Assembly (NCBI RefSeq): GCF_031180975.1
Contig: NZ_JAPSLI010000005.1
Location: 224,620-288,619, forward strand
Direction of reading: 5' to 3'
DNA from: Microbacterium sp.
GTDB lineage: Bacteria; Actinomycetota; Actinomycetes; Actinomycetales; Microbacteriaceae
Length of the DNA stretch: 64,000 nucleotides
The translations under genes were made by a program, and so were the position numbers. Positions 53,015 through 62,808 of the stretch are shown here, piece by piece. Below the pieces are notes generated by a model, which worked only from the letters and a program-made list of their open reading frames with translations, had not been told where the DNA came from and searched no databases. Positions within the stretch are counted from its first letter, which is position 1; each line of letters opens with the position of its first letter.

Positions 53015-54565
53015 ATGACCTCTCCCTCCTCCGAGCCGACGACGATCGCGCCGTCGCCCGCCGCCATCCGGCCGGACGGCCGCGCCCGCACCTACGAGGT
53101 GCGCACCTTCGGCTGCCAGATGAACGTGCACGACTCCGAGCGGCTGTCCGGGTCGTTGGAGAGCGCCGGCTACGTGCGCGCCGCCTCCGACGAGGACGCC
53201 GACATCGTCATCATCAACACGTGCGCTGTCCGCGACAACGCCGCGGGCAAGCTGTACGGCACGCTCGGGCATCTGAAGTCCCGCAAGGACAAGCACGAGG
53301 GCATGCAGATCGCCGTCGGCGGCTGCCTGGCGCAGATGGACAAGCAGGCCGTCCTCGACAAGGCGCCCTGGGTCGACGTCGTCTTCGGCACGCACAACAT
53401 GGGCTCCCTTCCCGGGCTGCTCGAGCGGGCGCGGCACAACGGCGAGGCGGAGCTCGAGATCCTCGAGTCGCTGGAGATCTTCCCCTCCACGCTGCCCACC
53501 AAACGCGATTCCGCGCACAGCGGCTGGGTGTCGATCTCGGTCGGCTGCAACAACACCTGCACGTTCTGCATCGTGCCGAGCCTGCGCGGCAAGGAGAAGG
53601 ATCGTCGCCCGGGCGACATCCTGAACGAGATCCGCCTCCTGGTCGAGGACGGCGCGATCGAGGTCACCCTGCTCGGACAGAACGTCAACTCCTACGGCGT
53701 CGAGTTCGGCGACCGGCAGGCGTTCGGCAAACTGCTGCGCGCCGCCGGTGAGATCGACGGGCTGGAGCGGATCCGCTTCACCAGCCCGCATCCCGCGGCG
53801 TTCACCGACGACGTCATCGACGCGATGGCCGAGACCCCTGCGGTGATGCCGCAGCTGCACATGCCGCTGCAGTCCGGCAGCGACAGGATCCTGCGCGCGA
53901 TGCGCCGCTCCTACCGCAGTGACCGCTTCCTCGGCATCCTCGACCGGGTCCGGGAGCGGATCCCGCACGCCGCCATCACGACCGACATCATCGTCGGCTT
54001 CCCCGGCGAGACCGACGAGGACTTCGAGGACACCCTGCGGGTCGTCGAACAGGCGCGGTTCTCCGGGGCGTTCACGTTCCAGTACTCGATCCGCGAGGGC
54101 ACCCCGGCGGCGACCATGGAGAACCAGGTGCCGAAGCACGTCGTGCAGGAGCGCTACGACCGCCTCATCGCGCTGCAGGAGCGCATCTCGTTGGAGGAGA
54201 ACCAGAAACAGGTCGGCCGCGAGGTAGAGGTGCTGGTCTCGGTGGGCGAGGGCAAGAAGGATGCCGAGACGCACCGGCTGACCGGTCGCGCCGAGGACAA
54301 CCGTCTGGTGCACTTCGAGGTGACGCCCGGTTCCGAGCTCCCGCGCCCCGGCGACGTCGTGACGGTGAAGGTCACGCACGGGGCTCCGTTCCATCTGCTC
54401 GCCGACGATCCGACCGGCGCACCGCTGCGCATCCGCCGCACCCGCGGCGGCGACGCGTGGGACCGTGCACAGGCGGAATCGTGTGCCGTCCCGGCCCCGG
54501 CCGGCGAGCCTGGCACGCCGCGGCCGGTGTCGCTGGGGCTGCCCACCCTTCGCGTCGGCGTGTGA
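53015..54565 (+). CDS. miaB: tRNA-2-methylthio-N6-dimethylallyladenosine synthase
   Basis: Radical-SAM methylthiotransferase of 516 residues. The N-terminal UPF0004 domain has [11 protein letters not shown] and two more Cys; the radical cluster motif is GCNNTCTFC (CxxxCxxC); a C-terminal TRAM domain follows at about 385-450. It adds a methylthio group to A37 of tRNAs. The last 50 residues extend beyond the TRAM domain. ATG 53015 is preferred; TAGAAT is 9 nt upstream. It works after MiaA, encoded next. Confidence 0.93.
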   Translation: MTSPSSEPTTIAPSPAAIRPDGRARTYEVRTFGCQMNVHDSERLSGSLESAGYVRAASDEDADIVIINTCAVRDNAAGKLYGTLGHLKSRKDKHEGMQIAVGGCLAQMDKQAVLDKAPWVDVVFGTHNMGSLPGLLERARHNGEAELEILESLEIFPSTLPTKRDSAHSGWVSISVGCNNTCTFCIVPSLRGKEKDRRPGDILNEIRLLVEDGAIEVTLLGQNVNSYGVEFGDRQAFGKLLRAAGEIDGLERIRFTSPHPAAFTDDVIDAMAETPAVMPQLHMPLQSGSDRILRAMRRSYRSDRFLGILDRVRERIPHAAITTDIIVGFPGETDEDFEDTLRVVEQARFSGAFTFQYSIREGTPAATMENQVPKHVVQERYDRLIALQERISLEENQKQVGREVEVLVSVGEGKKDAETHRLTGRAEDNRLVHFEVTPGSELPRPGDVVTVKVTHGAPFHLLADDPTGAPLRIRRTRGGDAWDRAQAESCAVPAPAGEPGTPRPVSLGLPTLRVGV

Positions 54566-54597
54566 CCGGCTCCGTTCGCCGTCGAGACCCCGTGGTG

Positions 54598-54645
54598 ACG
54601 CCGACACCCCGAGTTGTCGGCGTCGCCGCCGCAGGGTGTCGGCGT
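54598..54645. repeat. intergenic inverted repeat between miaB and miaA
   Basis: The 114-bp gap holds ACGCCGACACCC (54598-54609) and its perfect complement GGGTGTCGGCGT (54634-54645), with a further GTCGGCGTC between them and one upstream inside the end of miaB. It can fold as a terminator or attenuator, or be a dispersed repeat copy. Confidence 0.5.
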
Positions 54646-54679
54646 GAAGCCGGGGCGTCGGCGAGCGGGGGCGCGTGAG

Positions 54680-55588
54680 ATGCCGCGCCTGTGGGCCGTG
54701 GTCGGCGCGACCGGCACCGGCAAGAGCGATCTCGCCCTCGACCTCGCCGAGGCGCTGCGCGCCCGCGGCAACCCCGCAGAGATCGTCAACGCCGACGCCA
54801 TGCAGCTGTACCGCGGCATGGACATCGGCACCGCGAAGCTCCGCTCCGACGAGCGCCGCGGCATCCCGCACCACCTCTTCGACGTCCGCGACGTGACCGA
54901 GGACGCGGCCGTCGCCTGGTACCAGCCGCTGGCACGCGCAGCGATCACCGACATCACTCGGCGCGGTGGCGACGCCGTCCTGGTCGGCGGTTCTGGGCTG
55001 TACGTCTCGAGCGTCATCTTCGACTTCCGCTTCCCGCCGCGTGACGCCGACCTGCGCGCACGACTGGAAGCCGAACTGGCCGAGCACGGTCCCGGCGCGC
55101 TCTTCGAGCGGCTGGCTCGACTCGACCCCGTCACCGCCGCGCGGATCGATCCGAAGAACGGTCGCCGCATCGTGCGTGCGCTGGAGATCGTCGAGCAGGG
55201 GAGTGCCACGCACGGCGCCGCGCTCCCCGAGCAGCCCGTGTTGTGGCATCCGCGCACTCGCATCGTCGGGATTCAGGCTCCGCGCGACCAGCTGGTGCAT
55301 CGCCTCGACAGACGTGTGGAGCGGATGTGGCGGGACGGGATGCTGGACGAGGTCGCACGACTCCGAGACGCGGGCCTCGAACGCGGCACCACCGCCTCCC
55401 GGGCGATCGGCTACGCGCAGGCTCTGGCTCAGCTGCGCGGCGAGAAGACCGAGCAGGAGGCGATCGCTGAGACGCAGGCGCTCACCCGCCGCTACGCCCG
55501 CCGTCAGGTCTCGTGGTTCAAACGCTATCCCGATGTCACCTGGCTCGCTTCCGGCGCGGCCGATGCGGTCGGCCTGCTGCGCGACTGA
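54680..55588 (+). CDS. miaA: tRNA dimethylallyltransferase
   Basis: A 302-residue isopentenyltransferase that adds the dimethylallyl group to A37, the substrate of Mia[16 protein letters not shown] is the P-loop, [17 protein letters not shown] is the conserved substrate region, and [15 protein letters not shown] follows. The ATG at 54680 gives the common start [16 protein letters not shown]; an in-frame start at 54614 would add an Arg-rich extension that is not typical. Confidence 0.93.
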   Translation: MPRLWAVVGATGTGKSDLALDLAEALRARGNPAEIVNADAMQLYRGMDIGTAKLRSDERRGIPHHLFDVRDVTEDAAVAWYQPLARAAITDITRRGGDAVLVGGSGLYVSSVIFDFRFPPRDADLRARLEAELAEHGPGALFERLARLDPVTAARIDPKNGRRIVRALEIVEQGSATHGAALPEQPVLWHPRTRIVGIQAPRDQLVHRLDRRVERMWRDGMLDEVARLRDAGLERGTTASRAIGYAQALAQLRGEKTEQEAIAETQALTRRYARRQVSWFKRYPDVTWLASGAADAVGLLRD

Positions 55589-55624
55589 GAGCCGGATGTC
55601 GGTGGCCAGGCGCAGCATGGACCC

Positions 55625-56152
55625 ATGACCACCCACTACTTCACCGCGTCCAGCCTCGACGGCTTCATCGCCACCCCTGAGCACTCGTTGGACTGGCTGC
55701 TGAAACAGGACTTCGACACGCGCGGACCGATGGCGTATCCGGCATTCATCGAGCAGATCGGTGCACTCGCCATGGGAGCCTCCACGTACGAGTGGGTGCT
55801 GGCGCACGACGAAGGATGGAGCTACCGCCAGCCCGCCTGGGTGTTCAGTCATCGTGAGCTGCCGGTTCCCGACGGTGCCGACGTCCGCTTCGCGCGCGGA
55901 GATGTGCGCGAGGTGCACGCGGCGATGACGGAGGCGGCCGGTGATCTCGACCTGTGGGTGGTCGGCGGGGGAGAACTCGCCGGTCAGTTCGCGGACGCCG
56001 GGCTGCTCGATGAGATCTGGGTGCAGTTCGCTCCTGTGACACTGGGTCAGGGGGCGCCGCTGCTGCCGCGCGCCCTCGACCTGGAGCTGGTGGACGTCGC
56101 GCGGAACAGGGCGTTCCTGTGCGGACGGTACCGGGTGCTCGGCGCTCTCTAG
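55625..56152 (+). CDS. dihydrofolate reductase-family (RibD C-terminal-like) protein
   Basis: A 175-residue protein with the DHFR-like fold of RibD reductase domains: MTTHYFTASSLDGFIATPEHSLDWL, GALAMGASTYEWVL and LWVVGGGELAGQFADAGLLDEI, the latter binding NADPH. Such YyaP/YwjB-like enzymes are widespread reductases of unknown substrate. Its start has CAGCAT 6 nt upstream, matching the leaderless spacing. Confidence 0.85.
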   Translation: MTTHYFTASSLDGFIATPEHSLDWLLKQDFDTRGPMAYPAFIEQIGALAMGASTYEWVLAHDEGWSYRQPAWVFSHRELPVPDGADVRFARGDVREVHAAMTEAAGDLDLWVVGGGELAGQFADAGLLDEIWVQFAPVTLGQGAPLLPRALDLELVDVARNRAFLCGRYRVLGAL

Positions 56153-56161
56153 ACTGTTGCC

Positions 56162-57034
56162 ATGGTCGCATTCACCAAGGGGCACGGCACCGGCAACGAC
56201 TTCGTCATCATCGACGACCCGGATGGCGCCCTCGACCTGCGTCCCGAGCAGGTGGTGGCGCTGTGCGACCGTAACTTCGGCGTCGGGGCAGACGGCGTGC
56301 TGCGGGTGGTCCGCTCGGCGGCGATCCCCGAGGGTGCCGCCGCTCTCGCGGAGGAGCCCGATGCCGAATGGTTCATGGACTACCGCAACGCGGACGGTTC
56401 GATCGCCGAGATGTGCGGCAACGGCATCCGGGTCTTCGCCCACTACCTCCTCCGGTCCGGGCACGCGTCGCTGGAAGCGGGGTCGACGCTCCCCATCGGC
56501 ACGCGCGCCGGCGTCCGCGACGTGATGCGCTCCGAGACCGGCTACCAGGTCGATCTGGGCCGCTGGCGTCTCGCCGGAGGTGAGCCGTTGGCCAGGGCTG
56601 CCGGCCTGTCCGTCGCCCGTCCCGGGCTCGGCATCGACGTGGGAAACCCGCATGTCGTCGTCGCGCTCGCCTCCGATGAGGAGCTTGCCGGCCTGGACCT
56701 CAACCCGACGCCGATCCTCGACCCGGCTCCCGTCGACGGCGCCAATGTCGAATTCGTGGTGCCGGGGGAGCCGCTGGTACGTGACGGTGTCGGACACGTG
56801 CGCATGCGCGTGCACGAGCGCGGCGTCGGAGAGACCCTCAGCTGCGGCACGGGGGTCGCCGCCACCGCCCTCGCGGTGCGCTACTGGGCAGGGGAGCGCG
56901 CCCCGCATTCGTGGCGTGTGGAAGTGCCGGGCGGCGTGCTCGGCGTGCGGATGTTCCCGGCCGAGGACGGCGAGCACGTCGCGCTGTCCGGACCGGCTCA
57001 GCTGGTCTACCGCGGCGAGATCGACTTGGTCTGA
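56162..57034 (+). CDS. dapF: diaminopimelate epimerase
   Basis: Two-domain epimerase of 290 residues. The two catalytic cysteines lie in [12 protein letters not shown] and [27 protein letters not shown] opens the fold. It interconverts LL- and meso-diaminopimelate for peptidoglycan and lysine. TAGACT lies 6 nt before the ATG, so the mRNA is leaderless like those of dapB and dapA. The HAD gene overlaps its stop by 1 bp. Confidence 0.95.
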   Translation: MVAFTKGHGTGNDFVIIDDPDGALDLRPEQVVALCDRNFGVGADGVLRVVRSAAIPEGAAALAEEPDAEWFMDYRNADGSIAEMCGNGIRVFAHYLLRSGHASLEAGSTLPIGTRAGVRDVMRSETGYQVDLGRWRLAGGEPLARAAGLSVARPGLGIDVGNPHVVVALASDEELAGLDLNPTPILDPAPVDGANVEFVVPGEPLVRDGVGHVRMRVHERGVGETLSCGTGVAATALAVRYWAGERAPHSWRVEVPGGVLGVRMFPAEDGEHVALSGPAQLVYRGEIDLV

Positions 57035-57699
57035 TGGCGGTTCCCGACGACATCCGTCTCGTCATCTTCGACTGCGACGGAGTGCTCGTCGACAGTGAGC
57101 GGCTGTCCGTCGAGATCGATCGGCGGGTGCTGTCCGACCTGGGCTGGGAGCTCACCCGCGGCGAGATCGTGCACCGCTTCGTCGGCCGCTCGAACGCACA
57201 CTTCCGCGCGGAAGTGGAGGCGCACCTCGGGCGTGAACTGCCGGAGGATTGGGAGGCCCCATATCAGCGTTGGTACATCGAGGCGTTCGAGCGCGAACTG
57301 CGCGCTGTGCCGGGCGTCGAGGCAGCACTGGACGTCATCAGCGCTCCGACGTGCGTCGCGTCCAGCGGCACGCACGAGAAGATCAGGATGATGCTCGGGC
57401 ACACGGGGTTGCTGCCGCGTTTCGAGGGACGCATATTCAGTGCGGTAGACGTCGAGAACGGCAAACCCGCCCCGGACCTGTTCCTGCACGCTGCAGCGAA
57501 CCTGGGAGTGGCTCCCGAGTACTGCGTCGTGATCGAGGACAGCCGCTTCGGCGTCGAGGCGGCACGCGCGGCGGGGATGCACAGCTTCGGCTTTGCCGGC
57601 GGGCTCACCCCGGCATCCTGGCTGGCAGGGGAGAACACCACGGTGTTCGACGACATGGCCGATCTCCCCGGGCTGCTCGGAATGAGGACCCCGGGCTGA
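57034..57699 (+). CDS. HAD-superfamily IA hydrolase (phosphoglycolate phosphatase-like)
   Basis: A 221-residue haloacid-dehalogenase phosphatase. Motif I DCDGVLVDS has the two Asp; motif II Ser/Thr is in CVASSGTHEK; motif III Lys in NGKPAPDLF; motif IV EDSRFGVEAA. A helical cap lies between about 20 and 85. It probably removes phosphate from a small metabolite; substrate not identifiable. It starts inside the dapF stop codon (TGATG), so is co-translated. Confidence 0.87.
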   Translation: MAVPDDIRLVIFDCDGVLVDSERLSVEIDRRVLSDLGWELTRGEIVHRFVGRSNAHFRAEVEAHLGRELPEDWEAPYQRWYIEAFERELRAVPGVEAALDVISAPTCVASSGTHEKIRMMLGHTGLLPRFEGRIFSAVDVENGKPAPDLFLHAAANLGVAPEYCVVIEDSRFGVEAARAAGMHSFGFAGGLTPASWLAGENTTVFDDMADLPGLLGMRTPG

Positions 57700-57715
57700 C
57701 GCATCGGGACCGGCG

Positions 57716-58363
57716 TCAGGCGCCGGGAACCGCGATCGGCGCGGTCGGCGGGGTCCCGTGCCGGCGGACCCGCAGCACCCGATAGCCCTTGCCTGTCGCG
57801 GCCCGGAACACGCTGTAGCCGGGGCTGAACGTGGCGGCCATCCAGCGCTGCAGCGAATCGGCGCCGAGATTGCGCTGCACGACCAGCCAGGCGTCGCTGC
57901 GCTCGTCGAGCCGCGGGATCCAGCGTTCCAGCATGCTGTGCAGCTCGTTCTTGCCGACACGGATCGGCGGATTCGAGCGGATCGTGCGGAACGTCACCGT
58001 CTCGGGAACATCGTCGGGCTTCACGGCGTTGACATTGGTGAGGCCGAGAGCCTCCGCGTTGCGCCGGGTCAGATCCAGCGCTCGCTCGTTCACATCGACA
58101 GCCCACACGGTCGCGTGTGGGGAAGACAGCGCCATCGTCAGACTGATCGGCCCCCAGCCGCAGCCGAGGTCGAGGAAATCGCCCCCCGGCGGAAGCGGCG
58201 GCATGTTCGCGAACAGCACGGCGGTTCCGGCGTCCAGGCGGTCAGGACTGAACACGCCACCGGCAGTGGTGAGTTCCAGGTCCCTGCCTGCCAGGGTGAC
58301 GTGGATCGTCCGCAGGTTCTCCGCACTTGCCGGGGCCGCACTGAAGTAATGGTCGGACGGCAT
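57716..58363 (-). CDS. class I SAM-dependent methyltransferase (RsmC/RlmG-like)
   Basis: A 215-residue methyltransferase with GCGWGPISL at its SAM site, the acidic AVDVNERALDL, and the catalytic-type SNPPIRVGK motif (NPPF/Y class), typical of RNA guanine-N2 methyltransferases such as RsmC. It lacks the N-terminal duplicate domain of E. coli RsmC. An rRNA target is therefore likely but unproven. TACGCT lies 6 nt before the ATG, giving a leaderless transcript. Confidence 0.87.
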   Translation of the reverse strand: MPSDHYFSAAPASAENLRTIHVTLAGRDLELTTAGGVFSPDRLDAGTAVLFANMPPLPPGGDFLDLGCGWGPISLTMALSSPHATVWAVDVNERALDLTRRNAEALGLTNVNAVKPDDVPETVTFRTIRSNPPIRVGKNELHSMLERWIPRLDERSDAWLVVQRNLGADSLQRWMAATFSPGYSVFRAATGKGYRVLRVRRHGTPPTAPIAVPGA

Positions 58364-58432
58364 GGAGCGAGCGTACCGGACCGCGGGGGCTAAGGTTAAG
58401 GCGCGTTGCAGAGAAGGCAGATTCAGGACCGG

Positions 58433-59947
58433 ATGACGAAACCCACCGACGACAACAACACATCGGATGCACTCGATCGGGTGCTCGCCCACGCCGAGCC
58501 GCGCACGCAGGCGCGGGTGTTCGGTGGCGCCCAGGCGCTGCAGGACGAAGCGACCGCGACGCACACCGACGCCGACGGCGCGCAGTGGGATCTGGACGAC
58601 CGCCACGCGCTGCGCCGCGTCGTGGGTCTGTCGACCGAGCTCGAGGACGTCACCGAGGTCGAGTACCGCCAGCTGCGCCTGGAGAACGTGGTCCTCGTCG
58701 GGGTGTACCCGCAGGGTGCACAGGAGGACGCCGAGAACTCGTTGCGCGAGCTGGCGGCCCTCGCGGAGACGGCGGGCGCGGTCGTGCTCGACGGTCTGCT
58801 GCAGCGCCGCCCGCACCCGGACCCGGCGACCTATCTCGGCCGCGGCAAGGCGCAGGAGTTGAAGGACATCGTCGCTGCCGCCGGCGCGGACACCGTCATC
58901 GCCGACACCGAGCTCGCGCCCAGCCAGCGGCGTGCCCTGGAGGACGTCGTGAAGGTGAAGGTCATCGACCGCACCACCGTCATCCTGGACATCTTCAGCC
59001 AGCACGCCAAGAGCCGCGAGGGCAAGGCCCAGGTCGAGCTCGCCCAGCTCGAGTACCTCCTGCCGCGGCTGCGCGGTTGGGGTGACTCGATGAGCCGCCA
59101 GGCCGGTGGGCAGGTCGGCGCCGGCGGCGCCGGTATGGGCTCACGCGGCCCCGGTGAGACCAAGATCGAGCTGGATCGTCGCCGCATCCGCACGCGCATG
59201 GCGCAGCTGCGCAAGCAGATCCGCGAGTTCGCGCCCGCCCGTGAGGCCAAGCGCGCCGAGCGCAAGCGCAACACGATCCCGTCCGTCGCGATCGCCGGGT
59301 ACACCAACGCCGGCAAGTCCAGTCTGCTCAACGCGCTCACCAGCGCCGGCGTGCTGGTCGAGAACGCGCTTTTCGCGACGCTGGATGCCACGGTGCGCCG
59401 CTCCGAGACATCCGACGGCCGCGTGTACACGCTGACCGACACCGTCGGATTCGTGCGCAACCTGCCGCACCAGCTCGTGGAGGCGTTCCGTTCCACGCTG
59501 GAGGAGGTCGCTCAGGCCGACCTGATCGTCCACGTGGTCGACGGTTCGCACCCCGACCCGGCGGCGCAGCTGCAGACCGTGCGGGACGTGATGGGCGACG
59601 TGGGCGCCCGCGACCTTCCCGAGATCGTCGTGTTCAACAAGGCCGACCTGGTCAGCGAGGACGACCGGCTGGTGCTGCGCGGTCTCGCGCCCGATGCGCA
59701 CTTCGTATCGTCGCGCACGGGGGAGGGCATCGCCGAGCTCCGCGCGGAGATCGAGCGGCGTCTGCCGATGCCGGCGATCGAGGTGCATGCGCTCGTCCCG
59801 TATGACCGCGGGGAGCTCGTCTCGGCCATCCACGAGACCGGGGTGCTGCTGTCGGCGACGCATGAGGAGGGCGGCACCGCCATCCACGCGCACGTGTCGG
59901 AGCGGCTGGCGGCGGAGCTCGCCCCGTACACGATCAGCTCGCCCTGA
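58433..59947 (+). CDS. hflX: GTPase HflX
   Basis: Ribosome-associated GTPase of 504 residues. The N-terminal HflX domain (about 75-250) includes RPHPDPATYLGRGKAQELK and the glycine-rich linker GGQVGAGGAGMGSRGPGE. The G domain follows with G1 GYTNAGKSSL, G3 DTVGFV and G4 NKAD. It rescues or splits stalled ribosomes during stress. The ATG at 58433 is preferred to a TTG at 58406 nine codons upstream. Its last 14 bp overlap the end of the convergent SIMPL gene. Confidence 0.93.
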   Translation: MTKPTDDNNTSDALDRVLAHAEPRTQARVFGGAQALQDEATATHTDADGAQWDLDDRHALRRVVGLSTELEDVTEVEYRQLRLENVVLVGVYPQGAQEDAENSLRELAALAETAGAVVLDGLLQRRPHPDPATYLGRGKAQELKDIVAAAGADTVIADTELAPSQRRALEDVVKVKVIDRTTVILDIFSQHAKSREGKAQVELAQLEYLLPRLRGWGDSMSRQAGGQVGAGGAGMGSRGPGETKIELDRRRIRTRMAQLRKQIREFAPAREAKRAERKRNTIPSVAIAGYTNAGKSSLLNALTSAGVLVENALFATLDATVRRSETSDGRVYTLTDTVGFVRNLPHQLVEAFRSTLEEVAQADLIVHVVDGSHPDPAAQLQTVRDVMGDVGARDLPEIVVFNKADLVSEDDRLVLRGLAPDAHFVSSRTGEGIAELRAEIERRLPMPAIEVHALVPYDRGELVSAIHETGVLLSATHEEGGTAIHAHVSERLAAELAPYTISSP

Positions 59948-60590
59948 AGCGCGCCTCCACCGTCGCCGACACGGTGATGTCCTCGCCCTGGAACTGCATG
60001 CCGACGGCATCCGCCTGCATCGCGAGTTCGGCGAACCGGCTGGATTTCGGCGCCGGACCGGGGCCGGTGGAGATCAGTCCGCGATCGGCGACCTCCAGCG
60101 GGGTCACCGTGTCGAGACCCAGGGCGCGGGCGTAGGCCTGCGCCCTGGCCACCGCGACCCTCACGGCCTCGGCCGCCACCTCCTGCTCCACGGTGGCGGT
60201 CGTCTCCGGCGTGAGCCACCAGTCGGTATGGCCGATCTCGACCCCGGGCCACGACGAGATCTCGGTGGCCCACAGGGACAGCTCCGAGGTGTCCCCGAAG
60301 GTCGCGGTGAAATCCACCGTCGCGCGGTAGACCGGGGCGAGCCGCTCTCCGTCCGCGTTCCAGGGCCGTTCGCCGCGGACGTCCAGGCGCTTGCTGTTCC
60401 ACTCCAGGATGCTGCCCGACCTGTTCCGCTGTTCGATACTCTCACGCACGGGCGCCGCCAGCGCCAGGGCCCGCTCGACCACTTCGGCGTGCTGCGGCCC
60501 GTCGGCCGACACGGACAGGCTCGCGGTGGCACGCTCCGGTGATACTTCGGTGGTGTGCTCGCCGCGGACGGTGATGATGACCTCGCTCAT
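59934..60590 (-). CDS. SIMPL (DUF541)-domain protein
   Basis: A 218-residue SIMPL/DUF541 protein: an opening ITVRGEHTTEVSPERATASLSVSA and a C-terminal half RVAVARAQAYARALGLDTVTPLEVAD, the family pattern. Some members bind IRAK-type kinases or act in oxidative-stress protection, and others are periplasmic; no signal peptide is evident here. TAGAGT lies 6 nt before the ATG. The stop lies inside the convergent hflX gene. Confidence 0.83.
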   Translation of the reverse strand: MSEVIITVRGEHTTEVSPERATASLSVSADGPQHAEVVERALALAAPVRESIEQRNRSGSILEWNSKRLDVRGERPWNADGERLAPVYRATVDFTATFGDTSELSLWATEISSWPGVEIGHTDWWLTPETTATVEQEVAAEAVRVAVARAQAYARALGLDTVTPLEVADRGLISTGPGPAPKSSRFAELAMQADAVGMQFQGEDITVSATVEARFRAS

Positions 60591-60757
60591 GGCAGGACTC
60601 TACGCCCGCGATTGCCGGCGTGGCATCGCTCGATACCGTCCGGCGCGGCGGGAATGGCGTGCCGCACGAATACGTTGTAACCTGTGATGCTCGGGTGCTC
60701 CGGCATCCGTTTGGCAAGTCAACAGAGTGACAGCGGCTCCTTCGCAAGAAGGTCCAC

Positions 60758-61127
60758 GGGGCTGATCGGTTTCGACGGCGCCTGTGAATCGACGAGAAGC
60801 GGGCCGAGGATGCAGGGTTATCTCGTGAACGCTCCCTGCAAAACAATAAGTGCCAATGCTAAGCGCACTGACTTCGCCCTCGCTGCCTAAGCGAGCCCGA
60901 TAGTCCGTCAGACCGTATGTGATTCCGGTACGGATCCTGGCGTCATCTAGGAATCTTGCTGCGTGACGGCGCCTGGACGTCACGCGGGACTCTTCCCAGG
61001 CTGGGCCTGTCGACTTAGGTGTCTGTGACAAAGGTCGGGGCCGAGCAGAACGTCTGCACAGACTGCGCCCGGAGAAGGCGTCGAGACTCAGCGTCGGACG
61101 GGGGTTCGATTCCCCCCAGCTCCACCA
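60758..61127 (+). ncRNA. ssrA: transfer-messenger RNA (tmRNA)
   Basis: A 370-nt tmRNA. The 5' end GGGGCTGATCGGTTTCGACG and the 3' end GGGTTCGATTCCCCCCAGC plus TCCACCA form the alanyl-tRNA-like domain. The tag reading frame runs from 60853 to the TAA at 60889-60891 and encodes ANAKRTDFALAA, with the ALAA ending that directs stalled products to ClpXP. Pseudoknot segments surround it. A strong hairpin terminator follows at 61142. Confidence 0.95.
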
Positions 61128-61141
61128 GCCGTTGTCATTCA

Positions 61142-61190
61142 GACAGAGGCCCGCCTCCCCGTGGAAACACCGGGGAGGCGGGCCTCTGTC
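61142..61190 (+). terminator. terminator of ssrA
   Basis: A perfect 20-bp inverted repeat, 61142-61161 with 61171-61190, built from GACAGAGGCCCGCCTCCCCG and its complement, begins 15 bp after the tmRNA 3' end. One of the strongest hairpins in the window; it also protects the convergent TetR gene. Confidence 0.9.
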
Positions 61191-61231
61191 GTCTCCGCGA
61201 CGCCGCGCTGACGGTGAGCGATCCGCTGATC

Positions 61232-61834
61232 TCAGCGTGGCCGGAGGCCGTCCATGGCCGCTGTCAGCACGACGTCGGCGAGCTGCTCGGGCGGCACGGG
61301 GCCGTCGGGGCGATACCACTCGACCAGCGAGTTGATCATGCCGAACACCAGCCGGGTGGCGACACCGGCATCCAGATCGGCGCGGACGAGCCCTTCGGCC
61401 TGCGCCTCGCGGACCAGTTCGGTCACCCGGTGGTCGAACCGTCGCCGTCGCTCGAGCGCGACGACCTCGAGGGGGCTGTTGCCGCGCAGGCGGAGCAGCA
61501 GCGTCACCTCCGCCTCCTGCTCTGTGAGCACGCGCACGGCGCCGCGGATGATCCCGGCGAGGCGCCGCGCGGGAGTGTCGAGCGCCAGCGCCTGCTCCAT
61601 GGCGGCTTCGAGGCCGCCCAGCGCGCTCTCCAGCGCCACTTCGAGGATCTGCTCCTTCGAATCCACGTGGTGGTAGAGCGCGGATTTGGTGAGCCCCAGG
61701 CGTCGGGCCAGGTCCGACACCGATGTCGCCTCGTAGCCCTGCTCGTTGAACAGGGTCACCGCCGCCCGCAGCACATCGTCACGGGCGTGACCGGGGCGAC
61801 CGCGCCGGGGCGTGCGCGCAGCCGATGTGCTCAT
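61232..61834 (-). CDS. TetR-family transcriptional regulator
   Basis: A 200-residue TetR regulator. The N-terminal HTH at about 18-65 includes FNEQGYEATSVSDLARRLGLTKSALYHHVDSKEQIL; the helical ligand domain follows. A GGAGGGACT ribosome binding site precedes the ATG. Its targets are not evident: the nearest genes are the small membrane protein upstream (divergent) and tmRNA. The fatty-acid/acyl-CoA type KstR2/FadR-like branch is a possibility by general resemblance only. Confidence 0.86.
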   Translation of the reverse strand: MSTSAARTPRRGRPGHARDDVLRAAVTLFNEQGYEATSVSDLARRLGLTKSALYHHVDSKEQILEVALESALGGLEAAMEQALALDTPARRLAGIIRGAVRVLTEQEAEVTLLLRLRGNSPLEVVALERRRRFDHRVTELVREAQAEGLVRADLDAGVATRLVFGMINSLVEWYRPDGPVPPEQLADVVLTAAMDGLRPR

Positions 61835-61963
61835 GGAGTCCCTCCGATCCTGTGCACCAACCTAGCGTTTCCGCTTCATGCGCGGCGTGAGGCGTGCCGC
61901 AGCGGCCGGGCGTCGGCCCGGGCTAAGCTGGAGGGGTTATCCGAAGATCTGGAAGGCCTCGAC

Positions 61964-62161
61964 GTGTTCGACTTCATCGTGTTCCTGGTTCTGTTCGTCG
62001 GCGGGATCGTCCTGTTCGGGATCGCGCACGAGCTGCCGGCCGCTCAGGGCCTCGTCTTCACCGCCGGCATCATCGCGGTCAGCCTCTCTCTGGCCTGGGT
62101 GATGCGACAGGCCGGGTCCGCGACCCGTCGCGTCGACTCGTGGAACCGTCGCCAGGAGTGA
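61964..62161 (+). CDS. small membrane protein, 65 residues
   Basis: A short protein with two membrane helices at about 3-20 and 29-47 and a basic tail RQAGSATRRVDSWNRRQE. The start is GTG at 61964 behind GGAAGG. TAAGCT at about 61923 could be its -10 box. It is divergent from the TetR regulator. No family recognised. Confidence 0.65.
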   Translation: MFDFIVFLVLFVGGIVLFGIAHELPAAQGLVFTAGIIAVSLSLAWVMRQAGSATRRVDSWNRRQE

Positions 62162-62189
62162 TGCTCCACCTTCTGCGGTGAGGGGCGTT

Positions 62190-62217
62190 CCGGCATCCGG
62201 TTCGAAGCGGATGCCGG
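62190..62217. terminator. hairpin between convergent genes
   Basis: CCGGCATCCG (62190-62199) pairs perfectly with CGGATGCCGG (62208-62217), between the small membrane protein and the convergent lipoprotein. The stem is made of the recurrent GGATGCC motif. Confidence 0.65.
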
Positions 62218-62784
62218 TCAGGGCCACTCGATGAGCAGCAGGCTCTGCTTGGTGTCGGCGAACTTCACCCAGCCGTCGCCGAACTCGTAGGTCATCCCGT
62301 AACCGTCCTCGTCGGTGGCGAGCGCGACGGCGGGGTCCTCGGTGAGATACGTGCGGTCCTCTTCGACCGAGCGCACCCACCCCTCCTGCACCAGGTGCTG
62401 CTGGGCGGTGACAGCCGTGCTCTCGTCGATCGGAGCCCACGCGTACATCTGCCCGTGATCGGAGGGCGTGTCGTAGTCCGACCACATGCACATCAGCCCG
62501 CCCTCGAGCACGGTTTCGCCGATGCGGAACTCCTCGGCCTTGGCCGTCCATCCCTGCCCGGTGAGTGCCTCGACGGTCCCCGGCGAGATGATCGTCTCGC
62601 ACGTCGGCTCGGCGGCCGGCGCCTCGGGCTCGGGCGTGCTCGGAGCGGTCGTCACGACGGGCGCCGGCTGCTTCGAGCGCGTGCTGGTGGGTTTCGGGGC
62701 CGGTGCGGCCTGCGTGGCCGCGCACGCCGACAGCGCGGCGGCCGTCAGCAGCACGCCGAGGGCGAGGGGGATGCGTCGGTTCAT
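62218..62784 (-). CDS. putative secreted lipoprotein, unknown function
   Basis: A 188-residue exported protein. Signal peptide MNRRIPLALGVLLTAAALSA ends at Cys21 (lipobox LSAC). A Pro/Thr/Ala-rich spacer (about 25-60) follows, then a compact domain with two Cys (TCETIISPG and GLMCMWSDY) that may form a disulfide. It lies 24 bp after the inositol-phosphatase-family gene. The domain is not recognised; similar small lipoproteins are common in Microbacteriaceae. Confidence 0.75.
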   Translation of the reverse strand: MNRRIPLALGVLLTAAALSACAATQAAPAPKPTSTRSKQPAPVVTTAPSTPEPEAPAAEPTCETIISPGTVEALTGQGWTAKAEEFRIGETVLEGGLMCMWSDYDTPSDHGQMYAWAPIDESTAVTAQQHLVQEGWVRSVEEDRTYLTEDPAVALATDEDGYGMTYEFGDGWVKFADTKQSLLLIEWP

Positions 62785-62808
62785 CGTCTTCCGGAGGGGT
62801 GGGGCGGG

